64,000 nt of DNA from Pseudomonas sp. HR96. GTDB lineage: Bacteria > Pseudomonadota > Gammaproteobacteria > Pseudomonadales > Pseudomonadaceae. The notes under the pieces are model-generated. The model searched no databases, was not told the origin of the DNA, and worked only from the letters and a program-made list of their open reading frames with translations. The DNA lies in contig NZ_CP139141.1 of assembly GCF_034059295.1 (NCBI RefSeq), positions 2,277,001-2,341,000 on the forward strand. Reading direction: 5' to 3'. Shown piece after piece: positions 7,701 to 16,157 of this stretch (position 1 is the first letter of the stretch; each line of letters opens with the position of its first letter). Made by a program: the position numbers and the translations under genes.

Positions 7701-9727
7701 TCGTCGCCCACCTCGCAGTCCCTGGCGACCTGGGGCTCAAGCTGCACCCGCGACGGCGTGGCGACGCCTCGGGCGGTCCGATTGAGCGGGCCAAGCACCT
7801 GGATGCTCACGCCTTGCAAGTGAACGCCCTCGGCATCCACGGTGAGGCTGCCGCCCGGTGCCTGAAACACCAGGCGCTCGCTGGCCTCCAGCCGCCAGGT
7901 GGTGCTCTCGACCTTGACGCCACCACTGACCACCAGGCTTTGTTCGCCCTTGACCTGCTCCTCGTAGTCGCCACCTATCTCGATAAGGTGGTCAGCACGG
8001 GTGACATCGAAGCGGTTGTTGCCGACGCTGTCGCGCAGGTCGCCCCCGACCTTGGTATCCAGGCGGGTCTGGACGTTCACGAAGCGGTTGTTGCCGACGC
8101 TGATCGACTGATCGTTGCCGACGCTCACCCGCTCGTCATGCCCGACGCTCTCCGTACGGTCATGCCCGACCTCGGTCGTTTCGTCATGCTTGACCCGGTT
8201 GTTCTGGTCCCGCTCGGCATGGATGAATACCTCCTGCTGGCCCAGTTCATCTTCGAAGCGCAGCTCATTGAAGCCTTCGCCCTTGTGGGTCTGGCTTTTC
8301 AGCGACATGCGCGTCTTGTGCCTGGGCAGCTCATAGGGCGGCCGGTTGTCGGCACGGTAGGCTCGGCCGATGATGATCGGCTGGTCCGGGTCGCCGTCAT
8401 TGAAGCCCACCAGCACCTCCTGGCCGACTCGCGGAATGGCCATGGCACCCCACATGGTGCCGGCCCAGCCCTGGCTGACCCGCACCCAGCACGAGCTCTT
8501 GTCGTCGTTGCTGCTCTCGCGGTCCCAGGGGAAGCTGACCTTGACCCGGCCCCACTCGTCGCAATAGATCTCCTCGCCGGGCGGTCCGGTGACGGTTGCG
8601 GTCTGAGTGCCGCTGATGCGGGGTGGGGGCAGCAGTTCGGCTTTCCACTCGGCGCGGCCATCGACCAGTTGGGCGGTCTGGGTGTAGTAGGTGCCTGAGG
8701 GCGCGCCCACGGCGTCCTCTTCCTGACTCAGGGCTTGGGCGCCTTGGTGCTCGACATAAACGGGCCGCCACCAGGCGTTCAGCGCCTGGCGCGGATGCTC
8801 GACCAACTGGAATTCGCGGCCCGGCCGCACCCGTGGATCATCGCCCGTGGCCTCGGCCACCCGCGCGCTGTTGCGCAGGGCCAGCAGGCGCGTCTCGGTG
8901 AAGGGCTGGCCGGCGGCGTCGCGCTTGTAGCGGCCGGGGTAGTCGAAGCGTTCGTAGTCAGGCCCCTGGCGTTGCAGGTCGCGGCCCTGGTGCGAGTGCT
9001 GCAGGTTGTAGCGCGGGTGGGTGAAGGTGTAGTCGCGTTGCACCTGGCGGGCGGTGCAGACCTTTTCGGTGTAGCTGAAGCGGTTCAGGGCTGGCTGCGG
9101 CTGATCACCGCCTGCGGCCCCCTGGTAGAGGACGCTGCATGCGTCTTTTTCGCCGATGGCGGCCAGACACAGGATGCGGTCGGTGTAGACCAGGCGGTGG
9201 CCCTTGTCATCGTGTTCGAAGCTGTACAGCAGGCCTTCTTCGGCGGCGAGGCGGGCGAGGAAGGCGAGGTCGGTTTCGCCGGCCTGTACGCAGTATTCGC
9301 GGGGCTGGTGAGGCGAGGTAAGGTGTTGCTCGCGGTTGAGCAGGTGATGCTCGCCGAGCACCTGGTCGATGATCTGCGGCACGCTCTGGTGCTGGAAGAT
9401 GCGCCAGTTCGAGCACAGGGCCAGGCGCGCCAGCTGGGGTTCGATCACCACTTGGTATTGGGTGCGGCGAAAGCCGCTCTGGCCGACCTGCACGCTGCTG
9501 ATCAGGCCATGGACGTGGCGGACCGGGGTGCCGCCGTGCCACAGGGTGAACAGCGCGGCGCAGTCGAGCAGGCCGGCGAAGTCGATGTCGGGGTCATGGC
9601 TGGACAGGGTCAGGCTGAGGAGGAAGGGCTGGGAGAGGCCTTCGGTGAGGTGGAAGCTGACAACCTCGAATTTCGCCTCGCTGGCGAGGGCCGCAAAGGT
9701 GTAGCGCAGGTCTGATTGGCGTGCCAT
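7697..9727 (-). CDS. vgrG: T6SS spike protein VgrG (TssI)
   Basis: A 676-residue VgrG. It has the gp27-like N-terminal half (RYTFAALASEAKFEVVSFHLTEGLSQPF, YCVQAGETDLAFLARLAAEEGLLYSFEHD) and the gp5-like OB domain (GEEIYCDEWGRVKVSFPWD, SCWVRVSQGWAGTMWG, GQEVLVGFNDGDPDQPIIIGRAYR). A C-terminal beta-helix follows with repeated V-G-N/H-D/N units (EVGHDRTESVGHDERVSVGN). No extra enzymatic domain follows the needle. The 105-base gap upstream probably holds its promoter. Structural T6SS genes such as hcp and tssB/C are absent from the window, so this is an orphan vgrG island that would use a main apparatus encoded elsewhere. Confidence 0.95.
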   Translation of the reverse strand: MARQSDLRYTFAALASEAKFEVVSFHLTEGLSQPFLLSLTLSSHDPDIDFAGLLDCAALFTLWHGGTPVRHVHGLISSVQVGQSGFRRTQYQVVIEPQLARLALCSNWRIFQHQSVPQIIDQVLGEHHLLNREQHLTSPHQPREYCVQAGETDLAFLARLAAEEGLLYSFEHDDKGHRLVYTDRILCLAAIGEKDACSVLYQGAAGGDQPQPALNRFSYTEKVCTARQVQRDYTFTHPRYNLQHSHQGRDLQRQGPDYERFDYPGRYKRDAAGQPFTETRLLALRNSARVAEATGDDPRVRPGREFQLVEHPRQALNAWWRPVYVEHQGAQALSQEEDAVGAPSGTYYTQTAQLVDGRAEWKAELLPPPRISGTQTATVTGPPGEEIYCDEWGRVKVSFPWDRESSNDDKSSCWVRVSQGWAGTMWGAMAIPRVGQEVLVGFNDGDPDQPIIIGRAYRADNRPPYELPRHKTRMSLKSQTHKGEGFNELRFEDELGQQEVFIHAERDQNNRVKHDETTEVGHDRTESVGHDERVSVGNDQSISVGNNRFVNVQTRLDTKVGGDLRDSVGNNRFDVTRADHLIEIGGDYEEQVKGEQSLVVSGGVKVESTTWRLEASERLVFQAPGGSLTVDAEGVHLQGVSIQVLGPLNRTARGVATPSRVQLEPQVARDCEVGDE

Positions 9728-9832
9728 GGAATCCCGTCCATTCTTTTATTTTTTGACGTCGGGAAAATGGCATATCTGCAGGCGTGCGCCAGCGCTAAAT
9801 TGTAAGTAATTGATAATGATCGGGTCGGTGCA

Positions 9833-11683
9833 TCAGCGTCGGGCTTTGCCTGGTTTCGGTTTGGCCACCACGGTGATCTGCCTTCCATCCCGTGGGTCGC
9901 TGAGTTGCAGAATCATCTGGTCATCCTGCTCGACCACTGAGTCCAGCGTGACGCCGCGCTTGGCATTCTCGATAAAAGTTTGGGGCGCAGTCACCTCGAC
10001 GAAGATTCGCCAATGGCGCTGGAAATCGCTCAGGCGACGTTTTTCGATCATCAGGGTCAACAGCTCCGTTCGGTCGCCAACGCTGTACAGGAAGGCTGAA
10101 TCGGTCTGGCAAAATAGCTTTGGCTCACCGATACGGCGGGCAAAGAACCATTTGTCACCGATGCGCAGGCCGTCGCGGCGGCTGATGAAATCCGGGGTGC
10201 GGTCGGCCCGGGCCGATACCCAGCCGACGGTGGCAGGGCAGCCAGGGTTGCGGCTGCGTCCATCCACCGGTGCGGCCATGCCTTGGGCGGTGACCACGCC
10301 CTGATAGTCGACCGAATCGGCGACGGCATAGCGGTCGAACGGGATGACGGGCTTTGCCGGCAACCCCAACGCCGAGGTCAGCAGCGCCCGCGGCTGTTGC
10401 TCCGGGGCCGGGAAAGGGGAAAAGTCCGGGCAGCCGCTGTGCCCGTAAGCCGGAGAGCGTTTCCAGTCCTGTTTGAACAGCACCACCCCGCCCTCGGCCT
10501 GCAGCAGGGCGCTCAGGTTGGGTCCGTCGGTGCGTATCAGCAGGCCCAGCGGGGTAGGGCCCGCCGCCGGCACTGAGGTCATCATGCGCTCCCCGCCCAC
10601 GTCGCTCAGCTGATAGTCCCGGTCCTGCACGCGGATCGCCGGAATGCCCCAGCTCAGCAGATCTTCGAGGTCTTCGAAAGGGTACGCGCTGGCATGCTCG
10701 CGCGCTTCGATCAGCAGCGTCAGCGGCCCGCTGATGTGCGCGACGGGGTGCTCGACCGGCGGCACTTCCCGGGTGCATACAGCGTCGCGCTTGAAGGCGA
10801 AGGCGGCCAGGGCAGCCTGTTCGGTGTGGTTGGCGATCTGCCGCTGCTCCATGGCCAGGGCGCCGGCTGCGGCCACCACCAGCACGCCGAGCGCCAGCCC
10901 CAGTGGGCGAAGCCAGGGCTGGGGCCGTACGAGGGCCACCGGCGAGTGCGGATGGGCAGTTCGCACGCTGCCGCAGGCCGCCAGCAGCAGGGTCATGGAC
11001 AGCAGCCACAGCACCGCGCCCCAGCCATAGCCGTAGACCTGGTATTGGCCACCGCCCTCGTCGGCCAGGTAAGTGTCCAGCCGCCAGGTGTCGAGCGCGA
11101 GCACAAAGGCTAAAGGGCCAGAGACAAGGGTTCGGCGCCGGGTGCTTAAACGCACCAGCGTCCAGAGGAACAGAGGGTTGGCCAACCAGGCCAGGGTCTG
11201 GCCCAAACCCAGCCAACCCCAGGCCAGCAGCTCGCCGCCATACCACATGTGCTTCTGGTCGGCGCCCAGCCCCCTGAAGCCCAGGGACAGCAGCCAACAG
11301 GCCAGGGCCAGCGCGCAGAGCACATTGCACGAGAGCCAGCGCGGCCGGATCGGCGCTCCGGGGGAGTGAAAGCGCGCGCAATAGAGCTGCAGCAGCAAGC
11401 CGAAGAGGGCCGCTGCGGCGACTTCGCCAAGGGGCAGCTCACTGTGCCGAAGGTAGCCGATATACAAGGCGGCCCAGCTGGCAGCGTTGAGAATCCAGAA
11501 CGCACAGGCGGCGAACTTCCTGCGCACGATGGAGCCGTGGCCGGCTATGATTTTTTGCAACACCCTTAGCAGGGTGGCGAGTAGAAACCCCGCGCTGGCG
11601 CCCAGCATGAAGGGGGAAAGCGTTTTGATGAAACCCGGTATCAGGTCAGCCGGCGCCACTGGATCGTCCTTGGAGGGGCACAC
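9833..11683 (-). CDS. Uncharacterised polytopic membrane protein with large soluble C-terminal domain
   Basis: A 616-residue protein I do not recognise. The first ~290 residues hold about eight hydrophobic segments (for example LGASAGFLLATLLRVL, FWILNAASWAALYIGYL, LSCNVLCALALACWLLSLGF, PLGLALGVLVVAAAGALAM). The remaining ~320 residues are soluble and presumably extracytoplasmic. The GTG start at 11683 lacks a strong ribosome site; internal starts are possible. It has the same strand as vgrG and lies 105 bases upstream, so a T6SS link is possible but unproven. Confidence 0.6.
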   Translation of the reverse strand: MCPSKDDPVAPADLIPGFIKTLSPFMLGASAGFLLATLLRVLQKIIAGHGSIVRRKFAACAFWILNAASWAALYIGYLRHSELPLGEVAAAALFGLLLQLYCARFHSPGAPIRPRWLSCNVLCALALACWLLSLGFRGLGADQKHMWYGGELLAWGWLGLGQTLAWLANPLFLWTLVRLSTRRRTLVSGPLAFVLALDTWRLDTYLADEGGGQYQVYGYGWGAVLWLLSMTLLLAACGSVRTAHPHSPVALVRPQPWLRPLGLALGVLVVAAAGALAMEQRQIANHTEQAALAAFAFKRDAVCTREVPPVEHPVAHISGPLTLLIEAREHASAYPFEDLEDLLSWGIPAIRVQDRDYQLSDVGGERMMTSVPAAGPTPLGLLIRTDGPNLSALLQAEGGVVLFKQDWKRSPAYGHSGCPDFSPFPAPEQQPRALLTSALGLPAKPVIPFDRYAVADSVDYQGVVTAQGMAAPVDGRSRNPGCPATVGWVSARADRTPDFISRRDGLRIGDKWFFARRIGEPKLFCQTDSAFLYSVGDRTELLTLMIEKRRLSDFQRHWRIFVEVTAPQTFIENAKRGVTLDSVVEQDDQMILQLSDPRDGRQITVVAKPKPGKARR

Positions 11684-11817
11684 CGTCGGAAGGCGCGGCG
11701 TCCTGTTGCCAAGGTTTTCGGCCGGTGACCGGCCAGCTTTAGGCAGATCACCACAGGCGTGCCTGCCGGGCCAGGCTCAGGGGCGCCTGGCCTGGCGAGT
11801 TCATCCAGGAACGGGGG

Positions 11818-12381
11818 TTACGCTGCCTGCAGCGCTGCGGCGATGGCCTGGTTGAACGCCGGGATGTCCTTGGGGGTACGCGAGGTGATCAGCGTCCAGC
11901 CGTTGGCGGGGCACTGCTTGACCTCGGCATCGACCCAGCCGGCGGCACCGGCATTTTCCAGGTCAAGCTTGACGCTCGGATAGGAGGTCAGGGTCTTGCC
12001 AGCGATTACGCCTGCGTTGATCAGCAGCCAGGGACCATGGCAGATCGCGGCGATGACCTTGCCCGCGTCGGCGAACTCCTTGACCAGGCGCTGGGCGTTT
12101 TCGTCCAGGCGCAGGGTGTCGGCATTCACCGTGCCGCCGGGAATCACCAGGGCGTCGAAATCTGCTGCCTTGAGCCCGGCCAGCGCCGCCTGCGACTCGA
12201 CGGTGCGATCCTTCTCGGTGTCCTGGACGAAGGTCTGGGTGGTGCCGCCGTCACTGGAACCGTGGGTCACCTCCGCCCCCTGGGCCTTGAGGGCTTCCAG
12301 CGGTTTGACCAGTTCGTCCCGTTCGATCCCGGTGTTGGCGGTGATGAAAAGAACCTTCTTGCCTGCCAATTCGTTGCTCAT
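11818..12381 (-). CDS. DJ-1/PfpI family protein (glutamine amidotransferase-like)
   Basis: A 187-residue single-domain protein of the DJ-1/PfpI superfamily. The nucleophile elbow is AAICHGPWLLINAG, with the reactive cysteine followed by His-Gly. ALVIPGGTVNADTLR provides the conserved glycine turn, and the N-terminal strand is KKVLFITANTGIERDEL. The family includes glyoxalase/deglycase-like and stress proteins such as YhbO and PfpI. The specific reaction cannot be told from sequence. It stands alone, with no cotranscribed partner visible. Confidence 0.88.
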   Translation of the reverse strand: MSNELAGKKVLFITANTGIERDELVKPLEALKAQGAEVTHGSSDGGTTQTFVQDTEKDRTVESQAALAGLKAADFDALVIPGGTVNADTLRLDENAQRLVKEFADAGKVIAAICHGPWLLINAGVIAGKTLTSYPSVKLDLENAGAAGWVDAEVKQCPANGWTLITSRTPKDIPAFNQAIAAALQAA

Positions 12382-12517
12382 GAGTGCTGCTCCATCTTCA
12401 TATCGAGGGAAGTCGCGCCGGCGATGATTGCGCCGATGCGTTGAAGATGGGAGGGTGCGGCGATTTTGAAAGTTCAGCCTGATTGCGACCCAGGTTTGTC
12501 GCGCAGGCTCAGGTTGC

Positions 12518-13426
12518 TCAAGCGTTCTGCACCTTGTCCAGGTGTTTGAAACGCTCGACGAGGAAGTCGATCAGGCTGCGCACCCTGATCGACAAGTGCG
12601 CCGTCTGCGGGTAGACCGCGTAGACGTCGGCCCGCGCCGGGCTCAGGTTTTCCAGCAACAGTTTGAGGCGCCCGCTGCGCACATAGCGGGCGATGTCCCA
12701 CTCCGCCCGCAGCAGCACGCCGTAGCCCTCCAGTGCCCAATTGAGCGCCACTTCACCATCGTTGCAGGCAAGGGCGCCGTGCACCTTGACGTTTTCGGTG
12801 CGCCCGCCGCTGTTGAAGCTCCAGACGCCGAAGGGAGTTTCGTTCTGGCGAATGAAGATGCAGTTGTGACCTTGCAGCTCACTGAGGGTCTGCGGCGTGC
12901 CATGGCGTTCCAGATACTGCGGGGAGGCGCAGAGCAGCCGGCGATTGGAGGCAATCTTGCGCGCATGCAGCGCGGCGTCCGGCAGGGATCCGAAGCGGAT
13001 GCCGAGATCGAAACCGTGAGTGGCAAGGTCGAGCGGGTGGTCGCTGATTTCCAGCTGGATCTCGACCTCCGGGTAGCGGGCGAAATAGCCAGCCAGTGCC
13101 GGCGCGATATGCCGCCGGCCAAAGCCCAATGACGCATTGACCCTGATCAAGCCTTTGGGCGTGGCGCGGCTGCTGCGCACCAATTGTTCGACCTCGTCAA
13201 TCTGCGTGAGGATCCGCGCGCAGTGGGAAAAGTACACTTCTCCTTCGGGCGTGAGGCTCATGGAACGCGTGGTTCGATGGACCAGGCGCACGCCTAGCCG
13301 GGCTTCCATGGCGGCCAGGCGTTTGCTCACCGCCGGCGGTGTCAGGCCCAACTCGCGGGCGGTGGCCACCAGGCTGCCCTGTTTGGCCAGCAGATGGAAG
13401 AAAGACAGATCCTGGGTCGAGCTCAT
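12518..13426 (-). CDS. LysR-type regulator, likely of the divergent tartrate/D-malate genes
   Basis: A 302-residue LysR protein. The N-terminal winged helix-turn-helix reads DLSFFHLLAKQGSLVATARELGLTPPAVSKRLAAME, followed by RLVHRTTRSMSLTPEG and a typical effector-binding domain. A GAGG ribosome site lies 6 bases before ATG 13426. It is divergent from the tartrate dehydrogenase/dctA pair with a shared 140-base intergenic region, the classic arrangement for a LysR activator of the neighbouring operon (compare dmlR-dmlA in E. coli). The inducer is presumably tartrate or D-malate. Confidence 0.85.
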   Translation of the reverse strand: MSSTQDLSFFHLLAKQGSLVATARELGLTPPAVSKRLAAMEARLGVRLVHRTTRSMSLTPEGEVYFSHCARILTQIDEVEQLVRSSRATPKGLIRVNASLGFGRRHIAPALAGYFARYPEVEIQLEISDHPLDLATHGFDLGIRFGSLPDAALHARKIASNRRLLCASPQYLERHGTPQTLSELQGHNCIFIRQNETPFGVWSFNSGGRTENVKVHGALACNDGEVALNWALEGYGVLLRAEWDIARYVRSGRLKLLLENLSPARADVYAVYPQTAHLSIRVRSLIDFLVERFKHLDKVQNA

Positions 13427-13566
13427 TGATAACCTCAGTTCATGAGTGTAGTTATTTCAGGTTAACCAAAAGCTTATTTTCACTACATATACTCCAGGCG
13501 TACCCCTGCTGAACAGCTGTCTGGCGGGGCTAACGGCAGAACAACAACAAGCGACTGGAGTACATG
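13427..13566. promoter_or_regulatory. Divergent promoter region between LysR gene and tartrate dehydrogenase gene
   Basis: This 140-base AT-richer region must hold the promoters of both divergent genes and the LysR binding sites. A GGTTAACC palindrome (near 13463-13471) is the most obvious symmetric element. I cannot assign -35/-10 boxes with confidence. Confidence 0.35.
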
Positions 13567-14625
13567 ATGGCGACTTACAAGATTGCGGCAGTACCTGGCG
13601 ACGGCATTGGCGTGGAGGTGATCGCGGCCGGCGTCGAGGTGCTCGAGGCATTGGCCCGCCGCGCGGGCACCTTCACCCTGCAGTTCAAGCATTTCGATTG
13701 GAACTCCGAAAACTACCTCAAGCACGGCTACTACATTCCCCAAGGGGGGCTCGAAGAGCTCAAGTCGTTCGACTCGATTTTCTTTGGCGCGGTGGGGGCG
13801 CTGAATGTGCCGGACCACGTTTCGTTGTGGGGCCTGCGCCTGCCGATCTGCCAAGGCTTCGACCAGTACGCCAATGTGCGTCCGGCGCGGGTACTGCCCG
13901 GCGTCAAGAGCCCGTTGCACAACGGTGACCAGATCGACTGGGTGGTCGTGCGGGAAAACTCCGAAGGCGAGTATTCAGGCAACGGCGGGCGCGTGCACCG
14001 CGGGCTGCCGGAAGAGGTGGCGACCGAAGTCTCGGTGTTTACCCGCACCGGCGTCGAACGTATCCATCGCTTTGCCTTCGAGTTGGCGCGCAGCCGACCT
14101 CGCAAGCATCTCACCCTGGTGACCAAGTCCAATGCCCAGCGCCACGGCATGGTGTTGTGGGACGAGATTTTCTACGAGGTCGCCAAAGACTTTCCCGACG
14201 TCCAGCATGACAAGGAACTGGTGGATGCGGTGACCACGCGCATGGTGCTCAAGCCGGCGACGCTGGATGTCATCGTCGCCACCAACCTGCATGCCGACAT
14301 CTTGTCCGATCTCGCCGCAGCGCTTTCCGGCAGCCTGGGCATCGCTCCCACCGCGAACCTGAACCCCGGTCGCCGGTTCCCGTCGATGTTCGAGCCGATT
14401 CATGGCTCCGCGTTCGATATCACCGGCAAGGGCGTCGCCAACCCGATCGCCACGTTCTGGACCGCAGCAATGATGCTCGAGCACCTTGGCGAAATCGCCG
14501 CCGCGCGCCAACTGATGTCGGCCATCGAGGCGGTCACCGAGGCGGGGGTGCACACCCCGGACCTGGGCGGCACGGCCACGACGCGCCAGGTCACCGACGC
14601 GGTGCTGCAGCTCATCGCCCGCTGA
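13567..14625 (+). CDS. ttuC: Tartrate dehydrogenase / D-malate dehydrogenase (decarboxylating)
   Basis: A 352-residue NAD-dependent beta-decarboxylating dehydrogenase of the isocitrate/isopropylmalate family. Motifs are AAVPGDGIGVEVIAAG at the N-terminus, the substrate region NVRPARVLPG, SEGEYSG, the VTKSNAQRHGMVLWDEIF segment, and MFEPIHGSAFDITGKGVANP near the C-terminus. The FDWNSENYLKHGYYIP signature points to the tartrate/D-malate subgroup instead of leuB. It uses tartrate or D-malate and feeds central metabolism through oxaloglycolate, glycerate or pyruvate. Two in-frame ATGs exist; GGAG at 13557-13560 is better spaced for the second (13567). dctA follows downstream. Confidence 0.88.
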   Translation: MATYKIAAVPGDGIGVEVIAAGVEVLEALARRAGTFTLQFKHFDWNSENYLKHGYYIPQGGLEELKSFDSIFFGAVGALNVPDHVSLWGLRLPICQGFDQYANVRPARVLPGVKSPLHNGDQIDWVVVRENSEGEYSGNGGRVHRGLPEEVATEVSVFTRTGVERIHRFAFELARSRPRKHLTLVTKSNAQRHGMVLWDEIFYEVAKDFPDVQHDKELVDAVTTRMVLKPATLDVIVATNLHADILSDLAAALSGSLGIAPTANLNPGRRFPSMFEPIHGSAFDITGKGVANPIATFWTAAMMLEHLGEIAAARQLMSAIEAVTEAGVHTPDLGGTATTRQVTDAVLQLIAR

Positions 14626-14722
14626 TCGACCTCCCAGCACAGAAGTATTGCGCCACGGAAGTCGGCTGCCGGTCGGCCGAGCTTCCGGGCTCTCCTGAAA
14701 AAAACAATAACCAGGGCCCGTC

Positions 14723-16123
14723 ATGAAACGCATCTTCGGCAAACTCTACGTGCAAGTGCTCATCGCCGTGATCTGCGGCGCTATCGTCGGCGTGCTGTAT
14801 CCCGGCGCCGCCACCGATCTCAAGCCGATCGGCGACGCCTTCATCAAGCTGATCAAGATGCTGCTGGCGCCGGTGATCTTCCTCACCGTGGTCACCGGCA
14901 TTGCCCGTATGGAAAACATGAAGGAACTGGGACGGGTAGGGCTGCGCGCCCTGCTGTATTTCGAAGTGGTCTCGACCCTGGCGCTGGTGGTGGGCCTGGT
15001 GGTGGTCAATGTGTTCAAACCCGGCGCCGGCATGAATGTCGACGTTGCCTCACTCGACACCGGCAGCCTTGCCACTTATACCTCGGCGGCCAAGCATTCA
15101 TCGTTCATGGACTTTCTTCTGGGGATCATTCCCGACACTGTGGTAGACGCCTTTGCCAAGGGCAATGTGTTGCAGATCCTGATGTTTTCCATCCTCCTGG
15201 GCATTGCCTTGGCCCAGGTGGGCGCGCGTGCCGCTGCGATAGTCGAGGCTTTGGAAAGTCTGATGCAGGGGATGTTCCGCATCGTCAACATGGTCATGCG
15301 CCTGGCACCCTTGGGCGCTTTCGGCGCCATCGCCTTCACCATCGGTAAATACGGATTTGCCTCGCTGTTTTCCCTCGGCAAGCTGATGGCCTGCGTCTAC
15401 CTGACCTGCGTCGTCTTCGTGGTGCTGGTGTTGGGCCCCGTTTGCCGCTATTGCGGTTTCAGCCTGTGGAAATACTTGCGTTTCATCAAGGAAGAACTGT
15501 TCACGGTGCTCGGCACCAGCTCGTCCGAATCGGTGCTGCCGCAGATGATCACCAAAATGCAAAAGGCCGGCGTCTCGAAACCGGTTGCGGGCATGGTCAT
15601 TCCTTCCGGCCTGACCTTCAACCCTGACGGCCAGGCGATCTATTACACCATCGCGGCTATCTTCATCGCCCAGGCCACCAACACACCATTATCGCTGAGC
15701 GACCAATTGATCGTGCTGGCCGTGCTGATGTTCACTTCCAAGGGCTCCGCCGGGGTCACAGGCTCGGGGTTCATCATCCTGGCCGCGACCTTATCTTCGC
15801 TGGGCACCATCCCGGTGGCAGGCATGGTGCTGTTGCTGGGTGTTGATCGGTTCATGTCGGAGGCGCGCGCCATCACCAACACCATCGGCAACGGCGTCGG
15901 CACGTTGGCGATTGCCAAGTGGGTGGGTGCGTTGGACAGCGCCAAGCTGCACCGCGCACTGAACAATGCGCCGGAACCCGAGCCACAGCCCAGCGCCGCC
16001 GAGCGCAGGGATGACGGGCACCGGCTGGGGCGCCGCGAAGCGACCCCAGGGGCTGGACTCGACAGGGCGCCAGTGCAGGCCAGGCCGGTGGCCGGCATGG
16101 CGGGGGCGATCAGCCGCGAGTGA
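14723..16123 (+). CDS. dctA: C4-dicarboxylate:cation symporter DctA (tartrate/malate uptake)
   Basis: A 466-residue DctA of the DAACS family. It shows the family core: PIGDAFIKLIKMLLAPVIFLTVV, the serine-rich LGTSSSESVLPQM hairpin, GLTFNPDGQAIYYT and GVDRFMSEARAITNTIGNG. It lies 97 bases downstream of the tartrate dehydrogenase gene and probably shares its promoter, giving uptake plus first catabolic step. The last ~45 residues (from about NNAPEPEPQPSAAERR) are a low-complexity tail not typical of DctA. This tail may be an extension read into former intergenic DNA. Confidence 0.9.
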   Translation: MKRIFGKLYVQVLIAVICGAIVGVLYPGAATDLKPIGDAFIKLIKMLLAPVIFLTVVTGIARMENMKELGRVGLRALLYFEVVSTLALVVGLVVVNVFKPGAGMNVDVASLDTGSLATYTSAAKHSSFMDFLLGIIPDTVVDAFAKGNVLQILMFSILLGIALAQVGARAAAIVEALESLMQGMFRIVNMVMRLAPLGAFGAIAFTIGKYGFASLFSLGKLMACVYLTCVVFVVLVLGPVCRYCGFSLWKYLRFIKEELFTVLGTSSSESVLPQMITKMQKAGVSKPVAGMVIPSGLTFNPDGQAIYYTIAAIFIAQATNTPLSLSDQLIVLAVLMFTSKGSAGVTGSGFIILAATLSSLGTIPVAGMVLLLGVDRFMSEARAITNTIGNGVGTLAIAKWVGALDSAKLHRALNNAPEPEPQPSAAERRDDGHRLGRREATPGAGLDRAPVQARPVAGMAGAISRE

Positions 16124-16157
16124 TCGATCGCGCTTGATCACGCTGCGCGAGCAGGGC

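Noticed and set aside
9776..9792. Sigma-54-like promoter upstream of vgrG
   Set aside because: GG and GC elements are 9 bases apart, not 10, and the flanking consensus is weak.
9809..9823. Fur-box-like GATAATGAT upstream of vgrG
   Set aside because: Only half of the palindrome matches; the other half (CGGGTCGG) does not.
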